Below, one piece after another: positions 1-12,030 of a DNA stretch of 64,000 nucleotides. Every line of letters begins with the position of its first letter. Position 1 is the first letter of the stretch. Both the position numbers and the translations under genes were made by a program. Source of the DNA: Xanthoparmelia taractica (taxonomy: Eukaryota; Ascomycota; Lecanoromycetes; Lecanorales; Parmeliaceae); assembly GCA_033085395.1 (NCBI GenBank), contig JANQBS010000222.1:1-64000 (forward strand), in the 5' to 3' direction. The notes under the pieces are model-generated. The model ran no database searches and was not told the DNA's origin. It saw only the letters and a program-made list of their open reading frames with translations.

Positions 1-475
1 TACAAATCTAGCGCGGCCGGCTTGTAATTGCGCTAACAGTATTTTATTTAGCATTGGCTGAGGTATAAAAGCACCCGATATGAAGAGCGACTTTGATATC
101 ACTTGGGGAAGTCGGACATTTCGAACAGACGCTGTTGTCGATTCTCAGAAAGGTGAGATTCTGTAATTATTAGATATTCCAAGTGAATATTAGCCTTTGC
201 TGCCCATAAGGCATGCTTTGCTTTGTAATGTGTGTGCATCCTAACTTCCAACCCATCTCCGGTTTTGCCGATGATCTGCCATAATAATGACTGACGGACC
301 GTATGTGAGCCTCTACTGTAGATAACAGCTCAATGTTTCCTTGAATCAAGAACGGGAATGAGGAAGATGAACGACGGGGAGATACAACAAGTATGCCAAT
401 GGCGATGACGATCACCCCACACACGTATATTTCCTTATATGACTGGTCGAGGAGAAGCCGAGAACGACTGCTCAC
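1..475. other. Upstream region of the first gene
   Basis: No gene is supported here. The reading frames are short and show no family motif. The stretch presumably holds the promoter and 5' UTR of the mannosyltransferase starting at 476. Confidence 0.5.
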
Positions 476-1836
476 ATGGCTATCCCTAAACCGTTGCGTG
501 CATTGGCGATAATCTCTGCCTTTTTATTGTTTTACCTCCTCTTTCAAGCCTTTAGAACCCCCCCTACAATACATGGACCAGGCGACCTGGAGAATGAGCT
601 TCCCAATGAGCCAACCTTACAAGGTAGTCCCGCCGTAATTAGCTCATCAATACATACTGACAGTAGCCAGAGTACCACGAACCTCCTCCACCCTTACGGC
701 GAGCCGATGGGTATGCTGCGGACAATCCGGATTCTCCTCGCATTAATGCCACACTGCTGGCGTTGGTACGAAATGAGGAGCTCGATGGTATGCTGGTTTC
801 CATGAGAGACTTGGAGCGGACATGGAACTCAAAATTCAACTACCCCTGGACATTCTTCAACGACGTTCCCTTTTCAGAGGACTTCAAACGCCTGACCCAG
901 ATGGAGACGAAAGCGAAATGCAACTATGGTACGTTATCTATGTTGGCAACCCACTCCAGCGTCTTCGTAGACTGACAACGTCATTCCCTGTAGAACTCAT
1001 TCCCAAAGAACACTGGGCAGTGCCCTCCTGGATCAACAGCGACCTATTCGATGAGTCTGCCAAGATGCTTGAGGAGCAAGAGGTTCAATACGGCCCCATG
1101 GTGTCTTATCATCAAATGTGCCGCTGGAACAGTGGCATGTTCTATAAACACCCAGCCCTTCAAAGGATCCGCTACTACTGGCGTGTGGAACCAAAGGTGC
1201 ACTTCTTCTGCGACATTGACTACGACATTTTCCGCTGGATGAATGACCACAACAAGACCTACGGGTTCACCATCAACCTTTACGATGCACCGCAGACCAT
1301 ACCGACCTTATGGCCAGAGACGGAAAAGTTTATGGCGGCGCATCCGGAATACTTGCATGAGAATAATGCGAAAGAGTGGGTTGTGGACAGCAAGAGGAGG
1401 CCGGAACACAATATAAAAGCGCACGGGTACAGCACCTGTCATTTTTGGAGTAATTTCGAGATTGGGGACATGGACTTTTGGCGCTCCAAACCCTATGAAG
1501 ACTATTTTGAGCACTTGGATCGTGCGGGTGGTTTCTTCTACGAAAGATGGGGGGATGCGCCGGTGCATAGTATCGCTTTGGGGCTGTTTGAGGACAAGAG
1601 CAAGATCCATTGGTATGGCTTCCCGAATCTTCAGTCGACGTCAAATCCGAATCGCGCAGACCGTCTAATTGTATTTTAGGTTCCGTGATATAGGTTACCA
1701 GCACATACCCTACTTTAACTGCCCTAAATCGCCCAAGTGTAAAGGTTGTGTCACAGGCCGTTTCACCGATGGCGAAAGATTTCTTTTCAAGGAAGATTGC
1801 CGGCCGAACTGGTTCAGGTATGTGGGTATGGATTGA
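476..1836 (+). CDS. Alpha-1,2-mannosyltransferase, GT15 (KRE2/MNT1/KTR) family
   Basis: Exons 476-623, 671-928, 994-1612 and 1680-1836 give 393 aa. The family transfers mannose from GDP-mannose in O- and N-glycan extension in the Golgi. It is a type II membrane protein: a short cytosolic tail, one membrane segment at about residues 7-26, a Pro-rich stem, then the catalytic domain. Visible family motifs are VRNEELDGML, MRDLERTWNSKFNYPW, the acidic CDIDYD near residue 208, SNFEIGD with Glu291 at the position proposed as nucleophile in Kre2, and the C-terminal FRDIGYQHIP with a Cys-rich NCPKSPKCKGC. The first intron is only 47 nt (branch ACTGAC, acceptor CCAG) and is needed to join the frames. 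The last intron is needed to reach IHW|FRDIGYQ. Which KTR paralogue this is cannot be decided. Confidence 0.93.
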
Positions 1837-2392
1837 TACTTGGAGATGGCAAAATGGGTCTTCGAATCAGTTATTCCTAATTGATACATGGCTCTTTGTG
1901 TACAGTAGGTACCTGCTACCTTCCGAGCAGCATGTCAATAGAATGTGCTTCTCAGCGCAAAAAGGTGTCACGTATATATATACATATGAGAGATAGTTTG
2001 ATGTACATAACAGAGCTTTCGAATCGTGCGAGACAAGTGCGATTGACCATCAGAGCTCTCACAGTCGCGCTCTGAATTATCAATCCTCTGAAGAGAATCC
2101 CAGAATGTTCAAGCGAGGCGCTGTTTCAGCAGGCTGAGCGCTGGTCCGTGTCCGGTGCCGAGGCTGCAAGCGAAAGTGCAATACCAGGCCGGTCCCCGCG
2201 CGGTACAGAACGCACTGATCTCTGCAAGCGGTTCGGCCGCATTGGAGGGAAGCAACAAGCAAACTTTGGCAGATAGTTATGTTCATATATCGCGTACAGG
2301 TGAGTCAAACGCTGTCATACCACCTGGGCTGTAACGCTTTTCTTCTAGAACTTCTCTTCGTCTCCAATCTTCCCATACGCCCTCGGTCCTTA
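1837..2392. other. Convergent intergenic stretch
   Basis: This is the 3' flank shared by the convergent mannosyltransferase and COX6 genes. There is a short TATATATATA run near 1975. A minus-strand frame at 2080-2286 shows no recognisable motif, and no gene is called. Confidence 0.5.
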
Positions 2393-3163
2393 TCAAGCCC
2401 TATTTGCACCTCCAGTGTAAAGCTGCTCGGGATACAAGTCCTCCTTCAAATCGATGCCAAGTTCTTCTCGAAGCGGTTCAAGATCGCGCAAGTATTCGTC
2501 GTATTGGCCCTTGTTTTCGACTTTAGCTTTGATACCTGTGTCTTAGATGTGAGCGTCTTGGAAAGTAGGAGGCCAAAGTAAACACGGCACCTTCAAAGAC
2601 CCGTACAGCAGTGGGAAAATCGTTGACTCTTCTGGCTGCCCTAAGCGCTGCCGTGATCACGGAAGGAGAAGGGACAAGATCGTAGGCGAAAGCGTTGTTC
2701 AAGTTACGCTGCGGTAAGATGAAAGTTAGAGCTCTAAGGTCTGGCATTGCGGGGCAAAACGTAGTCTCCATACCTGTAGTTCAAAGACATCTTGAACACC
2801 ATCGAACTCTTTCTCGTATCTGGAAACATTCCCCGTTAGCCAATTGACTTTGTCGCAGGCGCCTCGGGCCTCGATATCCGGATACTCTGTGCTCAGAGAG
2901 ATCAAGACCAGACAAGCTACCAATTGCCCATACCTAGCAGTGAATTCCTCAAAGGTCTCTTCATGATGCCCTGAACCTCCAGTTGCCTCTTGCCCATCCT
3001 TATCGGCTGTTCTCCTAACGGTTGTACTGAAGTTTGTGCATGCCACGGTCGCGGAAGAGCCCGCGTATTCCCTTGGGGAGATGCTCTTAGCTGGCCGCGA
3101 TGACCGGAGCAGGTACGGTGGATGGGTGCGTGCGGCTAAACGAAAGAGATTGGTGGAAAACAT
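2393..3163 (-). CDS. COX6: Cytochrome c oxidase subunit VI (COX6; COX5A family)
   Basis: Exons in coding order are 3163-2934, 2819-2774, 2708-2591 and 2535-2393, giving 178 aa. It is a nuclear-encoded, matrix-facing subunit of respiratory complex IV. The N-terminal ~50 residues are rich in Arg and Ser/Thr and lack acids, as in a mitochondrial presequence. The mature part shows HHEETFEEFTARYEKEFDG, RNLNNAFAYDLVPSPSVI, AARRVNDFPTAVRVFEG and DEYLRDLEPLREELGIDL, the all-helical COX5A fold. Three introns interrupt it, and joining them restores these motifs without a gap. A short tail (YTGGANRA) follows the usual end LYPEQL, so the C terminus is slightly long. The start was chosen at MFST because the longer upstream frame adds a non-conserved leader. 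It is divergent from the elongase gene. Confidence 0.95.
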
Positions 3164-3864
3164 TGGAATTGGGCGGCGAGGGTGATGAGAGGAGGAGATT
3201 ACAATCAGGTCGGATGGGGGGATGGAGGTACTTCCAAGGTACGAGGATACCTTCAAGCCGGAGTCTTGTTCATTCGGAATAGTAGTAGTAGTACTCCGTA
3301 GTTTTTTGTTCAGGTAGGGCTGAAGTACAGACGTAAAAAGCGCGTTCTTATTTTGAAGGACCAAGATAAAATAAAGTAGTCAACGAGTACCTTATGGTCA
3401 ATCACTTTAGACCTTGTCAGATTCCCTTGGAGACACGCGAGTTACTCGTCGAAAGACTCTGTATTTCAATCTTTGAAGAAGCAGATGTTGAGCTTGCTCT
3501 CACATATAAGATTGATTGGTCGAGACACCCTGGGTCGGAAATTGGAAGCCCGCTCCAGCCAGCCTCAGGCGGAGCAACACCACCACTTTTCACACTTTCA
3601 TTTCTCCAGACTCGTGTATCAAAGATTGATGAACGTTGTCTGTCATCGAGTATAGCAGCGTCGACTTGCCAATCGTCCTCTCATCAAATTCCATTCTTGT
3701 CACTCCTTCATCATCTTTTGCCGCATGTGAAAGTCTTCCAGAATAGCGAGCCCAGTCTTCCACTACTCTACCTCCTTTGACCCATTGATCCTTTCTCACC
3801 CAACACACCCTTTGCACATATCATTCGCTAGGCGCACCGACTACTTTGCCAGACTACCGCTATC
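3164..3864. promoter_or_regulatory. Shared divergent promoter region, COX6 / elongase
   Basis: About 700 bp separate the two start codons, so both promoters must lie here. A TACTCCGTAG motif sits near 3290 and CT-rich tracts precede the elongase start. The plus-strand frames at 3394-3780 are not supported as genes and read like UTR. Confidence 0.5.
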
Positions 3865-5040
3865 ATGTCAACCGAACACCTAACTTCCATCCCCCTTCCT
3901 ACACTCGACAGACCCTTCATTGTGGAGCTATGGCCTCAGTTCGATCGGCTTTATTCCCGCGTCGTGGGACACCCCGCGAATACATTCGTCTTTGTACCAG
4001 GTGCAACGCCCCTCTCGACTTTTACAGCCACGGCGACAATGCTCATAACGTACTACGTGACGGTCTTTGCAGGCAGAGAGTTTATGAAAAACCGGCAACC
4101 ATTCCAGCTCAACGGCTTCTTCATGGTGCACAATCTTGCTTTAACCGTTATCAGTGGGGTTCTTTTGGCGCTATTCACCGAGCAGTTGGTGCCGACGATC
4201 GCGAGAAATGGCGTCTTCTATGCCATATGCGATCATAGGGGAGGATGGACAGCTCCTCTGGTGACTTTATACTATGTACGTTCTTCTCTATCGCCATTAC
4301 AAGTGTCAAAGCTGACAGCCTGTAGCTGAACTACCTTACTAAGTACGTGGAGCTGTTGGACACTGTTTTCATGGTTCTTAAAAAGAAGCCCCTCAGTACG
4401 TCAAGGAGACGTCGATTCCTAAACTCGAAGTATACAGCTGATGCGCCCAGCCTTCCTCCATACCTATCATCACGGGGCTACCGCTTTGCTCTGCTACACC
4501 CAACTCATTGGGCTGACGGCCGTCTCCTGGGTCCCCATTACCCTCAACCTCACAGTTCATGTGGTCATGTACTGGTACTATTTTCAAGCCGCGCGCGGTG
4601 TGCGTATCTGGTGGAAGAAATGGATCACTAGGCTTCAAATAGCCCAATTCGTTATCGACCTAGGCTTCGTCTACTTTGCCTCCTATACTTACTTCTCCTC
4701 GACCTACTTCCCTAATCTACCTACCGCCGGCAAATGTGCGGGTGAAGAGTTCGCTGCTTTTGCAGGCATGGGCATCATCTCCTCCTACCTCCTACTCTTC
4801 ATCTCCTTCTACTTCGCTACATACAAGAAAGACAATGCAAAGGGTGGAAGAGGGCGGAAGAAGAGCAGAAGACTTAGCGAGACAGCAACGAGAGCAGCGA
4901 TCGACATGAGCAGGATGGAAGTACCCGACGTGCAACGCATGGAGGATGCTGTACATTTGGGAAGTCTATCCAACGGATCAGCGAAAGGAAAAGAAAATGG
5001 TGCAATTACGCCCAGGGTGACACGGTCAAGGAAAGCGTAA
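3865..5040 (+). CDS. Very-long-chain fatty acid elongase (ELO family 3-ketoacyl-CoA synthase)
   Basis: Exons 3865-4275, 4326-4395 and 4451-5040 give 356 aa. ELO proteins condense malonyl-CoA with acyl-CoA in the ER, supplying very long chains for sphingolipids. The sequence has about seven hydrophobic segments, the family signature KYVELLDTVFMVLKKK, the catalytic histidine box HTYHH (residues 164-168), and LNLTVHVVMYWYYF. The second intron's acceptor is the CCAG ending at 4450. It is the only nearby AG that keeps the frame and restores LTFLHTYHH. The C terminus is Lys/Arg-rich, as in ER-retained elongases. The chain-length class (ELO1/2/3) cannot be told. Confidence 0.95.
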
Positions 5041-7337
5041 GACTGTGACGAATGAAAAATCAGACACAGTCCTTTGCACGTGCCATTGCAGGCGTGGGAA
5101 CCCATCCCTGCATGTACATTTTGGGGCCACGCCAAGACAGAAATGACTGTCAACGTAAAGGGATCTCTAAACCAGTTGACTTCGTGACATTTGGAGATTA
5201 AGTCTATGGTTTGCGACAGAAAGTGCAACGTTCAGCTAGAAGATTATCTTTCATACTGAGTATATTATGTATAAGGCATTTGATAGAGCGTGTTCAAGGA
5301 TCGTAGATTTTCGAATTCTTTTAATGTATCTCCAATCAAATATAGAGGGGCCGTGGGTGATATGTGAAAGTGTAGATGCACCAGCGCAATTCCGAACGAG
5401 ACCTCAGCGACAGCGTTCTACAGCCTCGCGGCGCGATCAAATGGTTATAGCGGACTTCCTGGGCTCGAGCTATGCATGGGTTTCATGCAGAGTCTACTAC
5501 AGATGCCGTATGAAGGTATTAATCATGAGCTTGTTCTGATTGATATATAAAATAATGACCAAGAAGCCCGAGTCTGACCTCTGAGCCCGGTAGAGCTAGC
5601 TCTTAAGACGATATCTCATCTGGAGTAGCATACGTCCCGGCATAATTCCACACGTTCATCTTTGTACCTTCGAGGCTGTGAGCGCTACACTGTCCAGGCC
5701 TCATGACGTATACGATAGAAATTAATATCCGAGTTAAAGTTAGAAAAATCTTCTTCTGAATTAGGAAGTGGACTGAATGAGAAATGCAGAGAAACAAAGA
5801 CGACGGGTCTTCTTTGACAGCGTCTACAAATCTACGTTATCGATGCTGGCCATCAACAATACACTGCGGCGGACAGCACCCAAGTCACCCTAATTTTCGC
5901 ACCATCCTTCAAGATTTGGGATGGCGTGAAGCTTACCGGCGAAGAGGAGAGTTGCTGGCCCCTTGAGTCGTACGCCTTTGGGATTACCGTTCGATCCAGA
6001 AAGCTCTAATCATACGAGGCCATGGCTCCGACAAGGTTTGGGTGGGACGACCTAATGGGTCGAGGAATGTTCTTGGTTCGCATAGGAATCCAGATCAAGA
6101 TGGAGATAGATACCAGATGCTCGGGTGTGGATAAAGATAAGATTGATGCATGCAATATTGATGAGCTATCTCCGACGACGTAGACAAGGAACCGTACCGG
6201 AAGTCGCGATACCGAGATTCTGAGCTAAGGGATGATTACATTCACTCTGATACAATGAGATTGTACAACAGTCGACCTTCTCAGCCGGTGCTATGTCGTT
6301 CAAATGGGGAACAGATCTTCATCCGACTTCGCGAACAAAGAGTACTAAAGCAGGGTTGATTGCATGTGCGAATGTCTGCAGGAGAGGAAAGCGAGTTGTC
6401 CGAGCCGGGGTTGCCATCGTTGTGCAGTTAGACGGTTTCAAGCACTCTTTCTCGCATCGAATCCACGTCTACACAATAGAGGACGATCATAATTGAATCC
6501 GCGTTCAGTCCGGGCCATGTCTACAGGCAGAACCGCAAGCATACTGCGGCGCCTTGAGGGCAGATGTGAGAAGGAGCTCGGTGCCGTCGCCAAGCTGATT
6601 GTCGGTTTCGTTAAAAGTATGTGCCCTCTGTACCGCACGGTCAACTCTTGTCCTTCGAAGTCGCTATGTTCATGTTATACATAGAAGTACATAGATGTAA
6701 TGTAAGGGTGTCCGTTTCCACGTACGCCTCGTGACCTCTGCAGAGACGGAGACCAGATGCAAAAAAGGCTCAGTATCCAGCAGAGTGGTAACACTCCATC
6801 AATGGTGGTCGAGCCAACAACATTAATTTCTAAAGTATGTGATCAACCTTTGTGTAGGTAGCGCGATATGCTCCTCGTGCAGGCGTTCCTGGACGTTGAA
6901 TGTTGACGCATGCGGCTATAAGAAGACAGTATCAAGCGTAGCTCGTCTGCAGGCGCAGGCATTGATTAGAAGAAAAGGCTTTTGTTGAGAAGTGGTGCTT
7001 GCCCATTGGTGCATGATTTTCCCAAGTAGGTCGGCAGATATGCGACTGCAAGCAGTGTACTTCTACATATGCAGCCGTTTCGAGAAAGGCAAAATCAGTC
7101 GCAAGACCTGTCTGTGCGTCTTCATCGAGCCAGCCGCTGCCTGAGAGTTGGTTCTTGTCGACAAACGAACGGCTATCGCATGGGCCGCGAAAGGGTTGAG
7201 AGAAGCAGAAACATAAGTAAATATATATACATATATTTTTGCATAAGGATTGCTTATAGAGAAGCTCCAAGGTGCAGAGAATTAGGGGAGCCTATATTTT
7301 ATGGGGGTTTTTTTTTGTTTATTTGTTTAGTTACTTT

Positions 7338-7386
7338 CCGGAGGGTTTTCTTGTTACTTCGTACATTAATTCACAAAACCCTCCGG
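7338..7386. repeat. Perfect 12-bp inverted repeat (hairpin)
   Basis: The arms are CCGGAGGGTTTT (7338-7349) and AAAACCCTCCGG (7375-7386), with a 25-nt loop carrying TTACTTCGTAC. It could be a short MITE remnant or a cruciform. No neighbouring gene end explains it. Confidence 0.8.
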
Positions 7387-8102
7387 GCTAGGTACGAAGT
7401 ACTTAAGTAAAGTACCTTAAAGTAAAGAGGTGCTTTTACTTGGACCGTCAAACCTTAAGCTGTAGACTAATTTGAGGAGCGACTCGAGTGACAAGTGGTC
7501 AAGTGCGTTTTGACAGGCTAACACCTGTACGGAGCCCCGGTGTATGTCTACGAAGTAGTACTTTACTACACTATCTGTATAGAAGCGCACCTAGCAGCAA
7601 ACGGCTTTCATGCTGATCAAAGATACTCGGCATCATACAGAAGTACTTTACTCTACTCTAGAAGCACTCTACTCTACAGTCTTGATAATAATTAATTGGC
7701 TGCCAACTTGCCCCTCCTTTCCCCCCCCCATTTAGCACAGACGCTAATGCACCCCACTGCCCAAGCCAAATGTATGGCCGTTCGGAAGGTTTTTTTCGAT
7801 ACTGCAAGAAATTATATTCAATCATTCTACGTATCAGGGTTGATAATGCGGATAGAGTATGGAGAAGCGCAAAGCCGCTTTGGCCTGTCCTGAAAGGAAT
7901 GTGTACAAGTAGTATGGTCCAGATGTTTACATATAATTAGACACGGTCAATGTTGGCTTGGAGACTACGATCCAGGTGGTCATTGACATTTTGGATCCAC
8001 GGGGAGCAATTACATGACCCGCGGGACAAGAAGATGTAAGACCATGAAACAGTAGGCCGACCGGTTTCACATGTTCAACTGCCCATGGAACGCTGGCATA
8101 GT

Positions 8103-8124
8103 AGAAGTACTACGAAGTACTTCT
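8103..8124. repeat. 9-bp hairpin built from the AAGTACT motif
   Basis: The arms are AGAAGTACT and AGTACTTCT around ACGA. It belongs to the recurrent TACTTCGTA/AAGTACTT family seen across the intergenic DNA of this window. Confidence 0.75.
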
Positions 8125-9027
8125 GATATTAAAACTAAGGTACTTCTAGACTGTTTAATTGGCTTGGTGCCAATCCTGGGTTGGCGCGGTCCTACCTTGC
8201 CTTATCCCAAGACGCCTTACTTTAGGGTACGGCCAGTTAATTAACGCACCCTTCACCACTTTGACCACCCACAGCATCAGAACGGAACAATCCTTTTGGT
8301 GATCAGATCGAAGTCTACTTCCTACATCCTCTAAAACCTTTAACCCGCCATCTGGTCGGCTTGTTTTTTCCTTCTTTCCTTCTTTCCCCAGCGGCGAGAC
8401 ATGCATGGCGGTGCTCTAGAACGAATAGGCGCAGCAATGGGTGGTGCAAAAGGTGGGATGTCACGAGTGTAGCTACCTTAACGTGATGCAGGTGATGCAG
8501 TTGCGGTTGATGCAGCCTCTTTAAATTCCCTAGCCAATGAATGGCTTGAAACCCACACACCATTATTCTTGAATCATTTTATTCCAGGTTATAGTGCTAA
8601 CTCTTCTATTACCCTGGCAGACCTCACAGGTGCACCCTCGCCGCTATCAAAGCCGTCAAAGCTTTCCTCTGAATTCTTTGCCAAGTGGTCCCTCTCACCG
8701 TCCTGTCTTTCAAACAGGTACATGCAACATATCCTGCTTCCATGATAAGCCGGCTATTTCTTCTGCGGCGCGGATGAATACAAGGTCACACTCGATCTTC
8801 GCCTCCACCCATTACTCCTCCGCAATCCGCATGTTCCGTGCCACCAACCAACACTGCCTTCTTAAAATCCCTGCTGTGTGCCGAGTTGCTCTGACTTTGC
8901 CTCGTCCTGCTACGCTCAGATTACATCTCCTACCAGTATCATTATCATCACCCACTTGATTTGGTGACAGAAGCATAGCTTCCCGTTCCCTTCAATATCC
9001 TACCGCCTCTACCCAACGTTACCTGTT

Positions 9028-10062
9028 ATGCCTGTCACATATCATCGACAGTCAGCATTAGGTTCACGACAGCTGGCCGGCGCGAGATCAAGTATCGAAA
9101 GTAACGACGCCATGGAAGGCCAGCTGTGGGTTGAGGATGAGGCCTACGAGAGGCCCGAGAAGGAAACGGGTCTTCCGTCGACAACACACAGCAACCTGCC
9201 CTTGAAGAAGGATACCCAAAGGCATCTCCGCATCAACACATGCAGTAAAGCCGACCTTCATGATCGCTACATGTCGAGTGAGGAAGAACCCTCCCCCAGC
9301 CCCGATAGCGACACGGAGAGCAATGAAGAGGAGCTCAAGCATAAGGTTTCAGAGAAGGTGGTCGAGGCGACGGCCGAGCCAGTCACCGCCGATGAATACG
9401 AAGCCGAGATTGCCATTGCTGTTCCTATCATCGCAATGAGATCAAAACTGGTTGACATCACCAAACTTGCCCCCATGCATAAACGCAAGCGAGTAGAGAA
9501 GTCGATGCTTCCGCGTTCAGTCGCCAAGAACGCCGCTCTCCGCATGCCCAACGTCATAGACGCGACTCAGTCCTTGGTCGCTCTCGAAGCCACGATGGTC
9601 GTTACACCTAAGGAGTGTCTTCCGAAGCGCAACGACAGCCTTCCTTCGCAAGCGCCCAACTCATGGCTTCCTGACGACGGTGTTCACATTGTGCAGGAAG
9701 AAGAGGAAGAAGATGAGCATTACTTCCCGGATCTTGAGTTACGCAAGGCTCCCACCTACGATGACTACGACCCATACTCGCTCAGTCCCCCACGCCTATC
9801 TCCTAGGAATTCATACAACACGGCGAACAAGAAGCCAGGTAGCGTTGCTCGGGCCAGGATCAGTTCCAACCCAGCCATCACCATAAACAGTGGCTGGAAG
9901 GGGCTCACCAGGTCGATGAGTCTGGCAAAGAGGCAAACTCTCCATCGAGTGGATCACCAAGTCTCCAAGAGGCCGAAAATGATTGCCAGGGCGGCGAACG
10001 AGAGGGAAGAACCCTTAAAGATCCCGGCATTTCCGTTCGGGTTTGATAGAGACGTGGACTGA
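9028..10062 (+). CDS. Conserved disordered fungal protein of unknown function
   Basis: A single exon encodes 344 aa with no intron. No enzyme domain is recognised. The protein is largely disordered: acidic Ser-rich segments (SSEEEPSPSPDSDTESNEEE), a poly-acidic EEEEEDEHYFPDL, and basic patches (HKRKRVEK, SKRPKM) that could act as nuclear localisation signals. A Trp-containing stretch near the C terminus (GWKGLTRSMSLAKRQTL) and the LHDRYMSSEEE segment look like the conserved cores, from a general impression of fungal orthologues. Codon use is like that of the neighbours and the frame is long and GC-rich, supporting real coding. The start is the first ATG after a CT-rich leader. The RIP-mutated 7-kb element begins 287 bp downstream. 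Confidence 0.8.
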   Translation: MPVTYHRQSALGSRQLAGARSSIESNDAMEGQLWVEDEAYERPEKETGLPSTTHSNLPLKKDTQRHLRINTCSKADLHDRYMSSEEEPSPSPDSDTESNEEELKHKVSEKVVEATAEPVTADEYEAEIAIAVPIIAMRSKLVDITKLAPMHKRKRVEKSMLPRSVAKNAALRMPNVIDATQSLVALEATMVVTPKECLPKRNDSLPSQAPNSWLPDDGVHIVQEEEEEDEHYFPDLELRKAPTYDDYDPYSLSPPRLSPRNSYNTANKKPGSVARARISSNPAITINSGWKGLTRSMSLAKRQTLHRVDHQVSKRPKMIARAANEREEPLKIPAFPFGFDRDVD

Positions 10063-10348
10063 GGAAGTACATCAAATTAGATACGGTGGCATATTTACAG
10101 GCAGCAGATGATTCTGAGATGATGCGCAGAGTTGTTGCATGATCCGGGTCTTGGAGGATGTTCGAGGTTTTGCGCACGGTGTGCATAAGCAATAGATACC
10201 GACCACGATCGTTATTTCCTAATTTCAGTGCCTCTCAAAGGCTTTTCCAGGAGGAATTTCGACGTGGACTGAGAGTGACTCGTTCCCATTCCCATCCAAT
10301 ATTCTCAAGTGGTACTGTAATTGACAGCGATAAATTAGGCTATCATTA

Positions 10349-10400
10349 GGTGTACACCCCCTTACAATAGATGTACACCCCCCAGACAATAGATGTACAC
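10349..10400 (+). repeat. Left terminal inverted repeat
   Basis: It starts GGTGTACACCCCC and contains three iterations of a (G/A)TGTACAC unit spaced by about 22-24 nt, with CAATAGATGTACAC between. It matches the right TIR in reverse complement except for about one base (CCCCCCAGAC against CCCCCAAGAC). Confidence 0.9.
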
Positions 10401-10746
10401 TCCTTCTAATCGGGTTAGATCGTTATAGCGAAGGCCATCTATGCCTTATTTTTCTTCCTTTATTCCTTATCAACACTTAAGCAGCTATAATTCTCTTACT
10501 TTCGCCGTTAGATCCATTAGACGTTATCGCTAATAATCTTATTCGTTAGATTTAAAAACACGTTAGCTCGAAAGACTACGCGATAATCAAATAGCGTTTT
10601 AAGTTTAATAAAAAAGATATTATTCAAAAGATTTAATTACGCTACGATCGAGAAGATAAACTACGTTAGAATTATAATAAAAAGAGAATTTATAATATCT
10701 CTCGCTTAAATAAGTATTTATTTAAGATTATAATTAATGTTACGAG

Positions 10747-10870
10747 TGTGACGACCACATAGGCCTGCAATATCAAGTCGGCTTACCTTTCCAATTGGGA
10801 CTACGACTTAGCTTCCTAATTGGGACTAGCCCCTACAGGCCTTGGCGTCCCTTATAGATATTTCTTCTCA
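10747..10870 (+). repeat. GC-rich island, possible Gypsy LTR start
   Basis: The island begins TGTGACGACC and keeps normal composition (AATTGGGACTA occurs twice) inside RIP-mutated DNA. It lies 1.3 kb upstream of the gag relic. No second copy was found near the 3' end of the element, so LTR status is unproven. Confidence 0.35.
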
Positions 10871-11759
10871 GCTAGATAATTTCTTTTTAGACTTAATTTA
10901 TTCGTTATATATTATTATTAACTTATTCTAATTGTAGTTCTAATATTAAATTAAGTCTTATCCCCTTATTACGCTTATAGAACGTGCGAGCTAAAAGAAT
11001 TCGTTTATAATATAATCGACGACTTCGAAAGGCACTAATACGTATTATTTTAGATATCTCTTAAATTATACGAACGTATTATTAGAAGATCTAAATTATA
11101 TAGAATTATTAAAGACTTATAAGCAAGCGAGATTAAAGAAATTGTAGCAAGATAGCTCTTAAATTATACGAAGTGCCCTCTCTCAGTTAAACACCAACGC
11201 AATATAATCTCAATATCTATTCAACACTCAACTCCGCGATGTGACTGTGAGTCACGCGATTAGTCTATTAGTTAGTGTGCTCTAAACGTAATTCTAGTAC
11301 GATTTAATCGTTCTATTATTAGTTAGTGTAGTAGTTAGAGTTATGTAGATACGCTAGTAAGAATTATTTATATAACTCACTTCTCGACGCCACGCACTAA
11401 TAAAGCGTTCTCTAAAGTCTATTCGACTATAAGTACACTTCATTTAAATAATTATTACTTATATTATAATCGACCTAAGACACTCACTATAAACTTAGCT
11501 AAGTTCGTTCTCATCGTATTAATTTTAATCTTAACTTAAGCGAGTTTCGCATAAAAAAGTAATTCTATTTGAAAGTTCGAAGAAAACTATTACTTTCTTA
11601 TAAAATCGAACGATATCTTAATATTACATAATATTACTCACTTAATAATCTATTTATAGCCTTTATAAAATATCTCGTAATACGAAGTAAGGCGCGAGAG
11701 ATTTTCAGGCGAGAATAGATCTCGTAATCTATTCTACGCTGCCCTCTAACCTAAAATTA

Positions 11760-12030
11760 CGGGTCGGAAAGGTGTGGTATCTGTTGAACATAGTCGTTTT
11801 CAACTTTTTTTCAACTTTTTTAAAAAACTATATCTTTTTAATCTATTTATAGAATTTTATAATTATATAAGCGTTCGCTTAAGCTTTTTACGTATTTTTA
11901 GAATATAAAAAAATATCACGTAATATATTTATTAAAAACCCAATGGGAGTATGGGATATCTCATACCTTTCGGTATAATATTCGAAAAACTAGTCCCATA
12001 CCATCAAATATACCACACCTTTCCGACCCG
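11760..12030 (+). mobile_element. 271-bp MITE, copy 1
   Basis: The ends are inverted repeats CGGGTCGGAAAGGTGTGGTA and its complement, flanked by TA on both sides. The interior is AT-rich. It is almost identical to copy 2 at 16595-16867 but in opposite orientation. The differences are mainly C/T and G/A transitions. Confidence 0.85.

Larger units (their letters stand above)
5041..9027. other. Long gene-poor stretch with palindromes
   Basis: No gene is supported in these 4 kb. The frames are short, overlap on both strands, and lack motifs. From about 7300 to 8150 the DNA is rich in AAGTACTT and TACGAAGTA palindromes and includes a 12-bp hairpin. The last ~430 bp, CT-rich, are probably the promoter and 5' UTR of the gene at 9028. 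Confidence 0.5.

Noticed and set aside
2080..2581. Overlapping frames on both strands near 2.1-2.6 kb
   Set aside because: No motif. The plus-strand frame is antisense to the real COX6 exons.
3394..3780. 128-codon frame in the COX6/elongase interval
   Set aside because: Low-complexity Ser/Leu/His composition from CT-rich UTR and no homology-like motif.
5041..8560. Several 60-113-codon frames in the gene desert
   Set aside because: They overlap on both strands, are rich in rare codons, and have no start context or motif.
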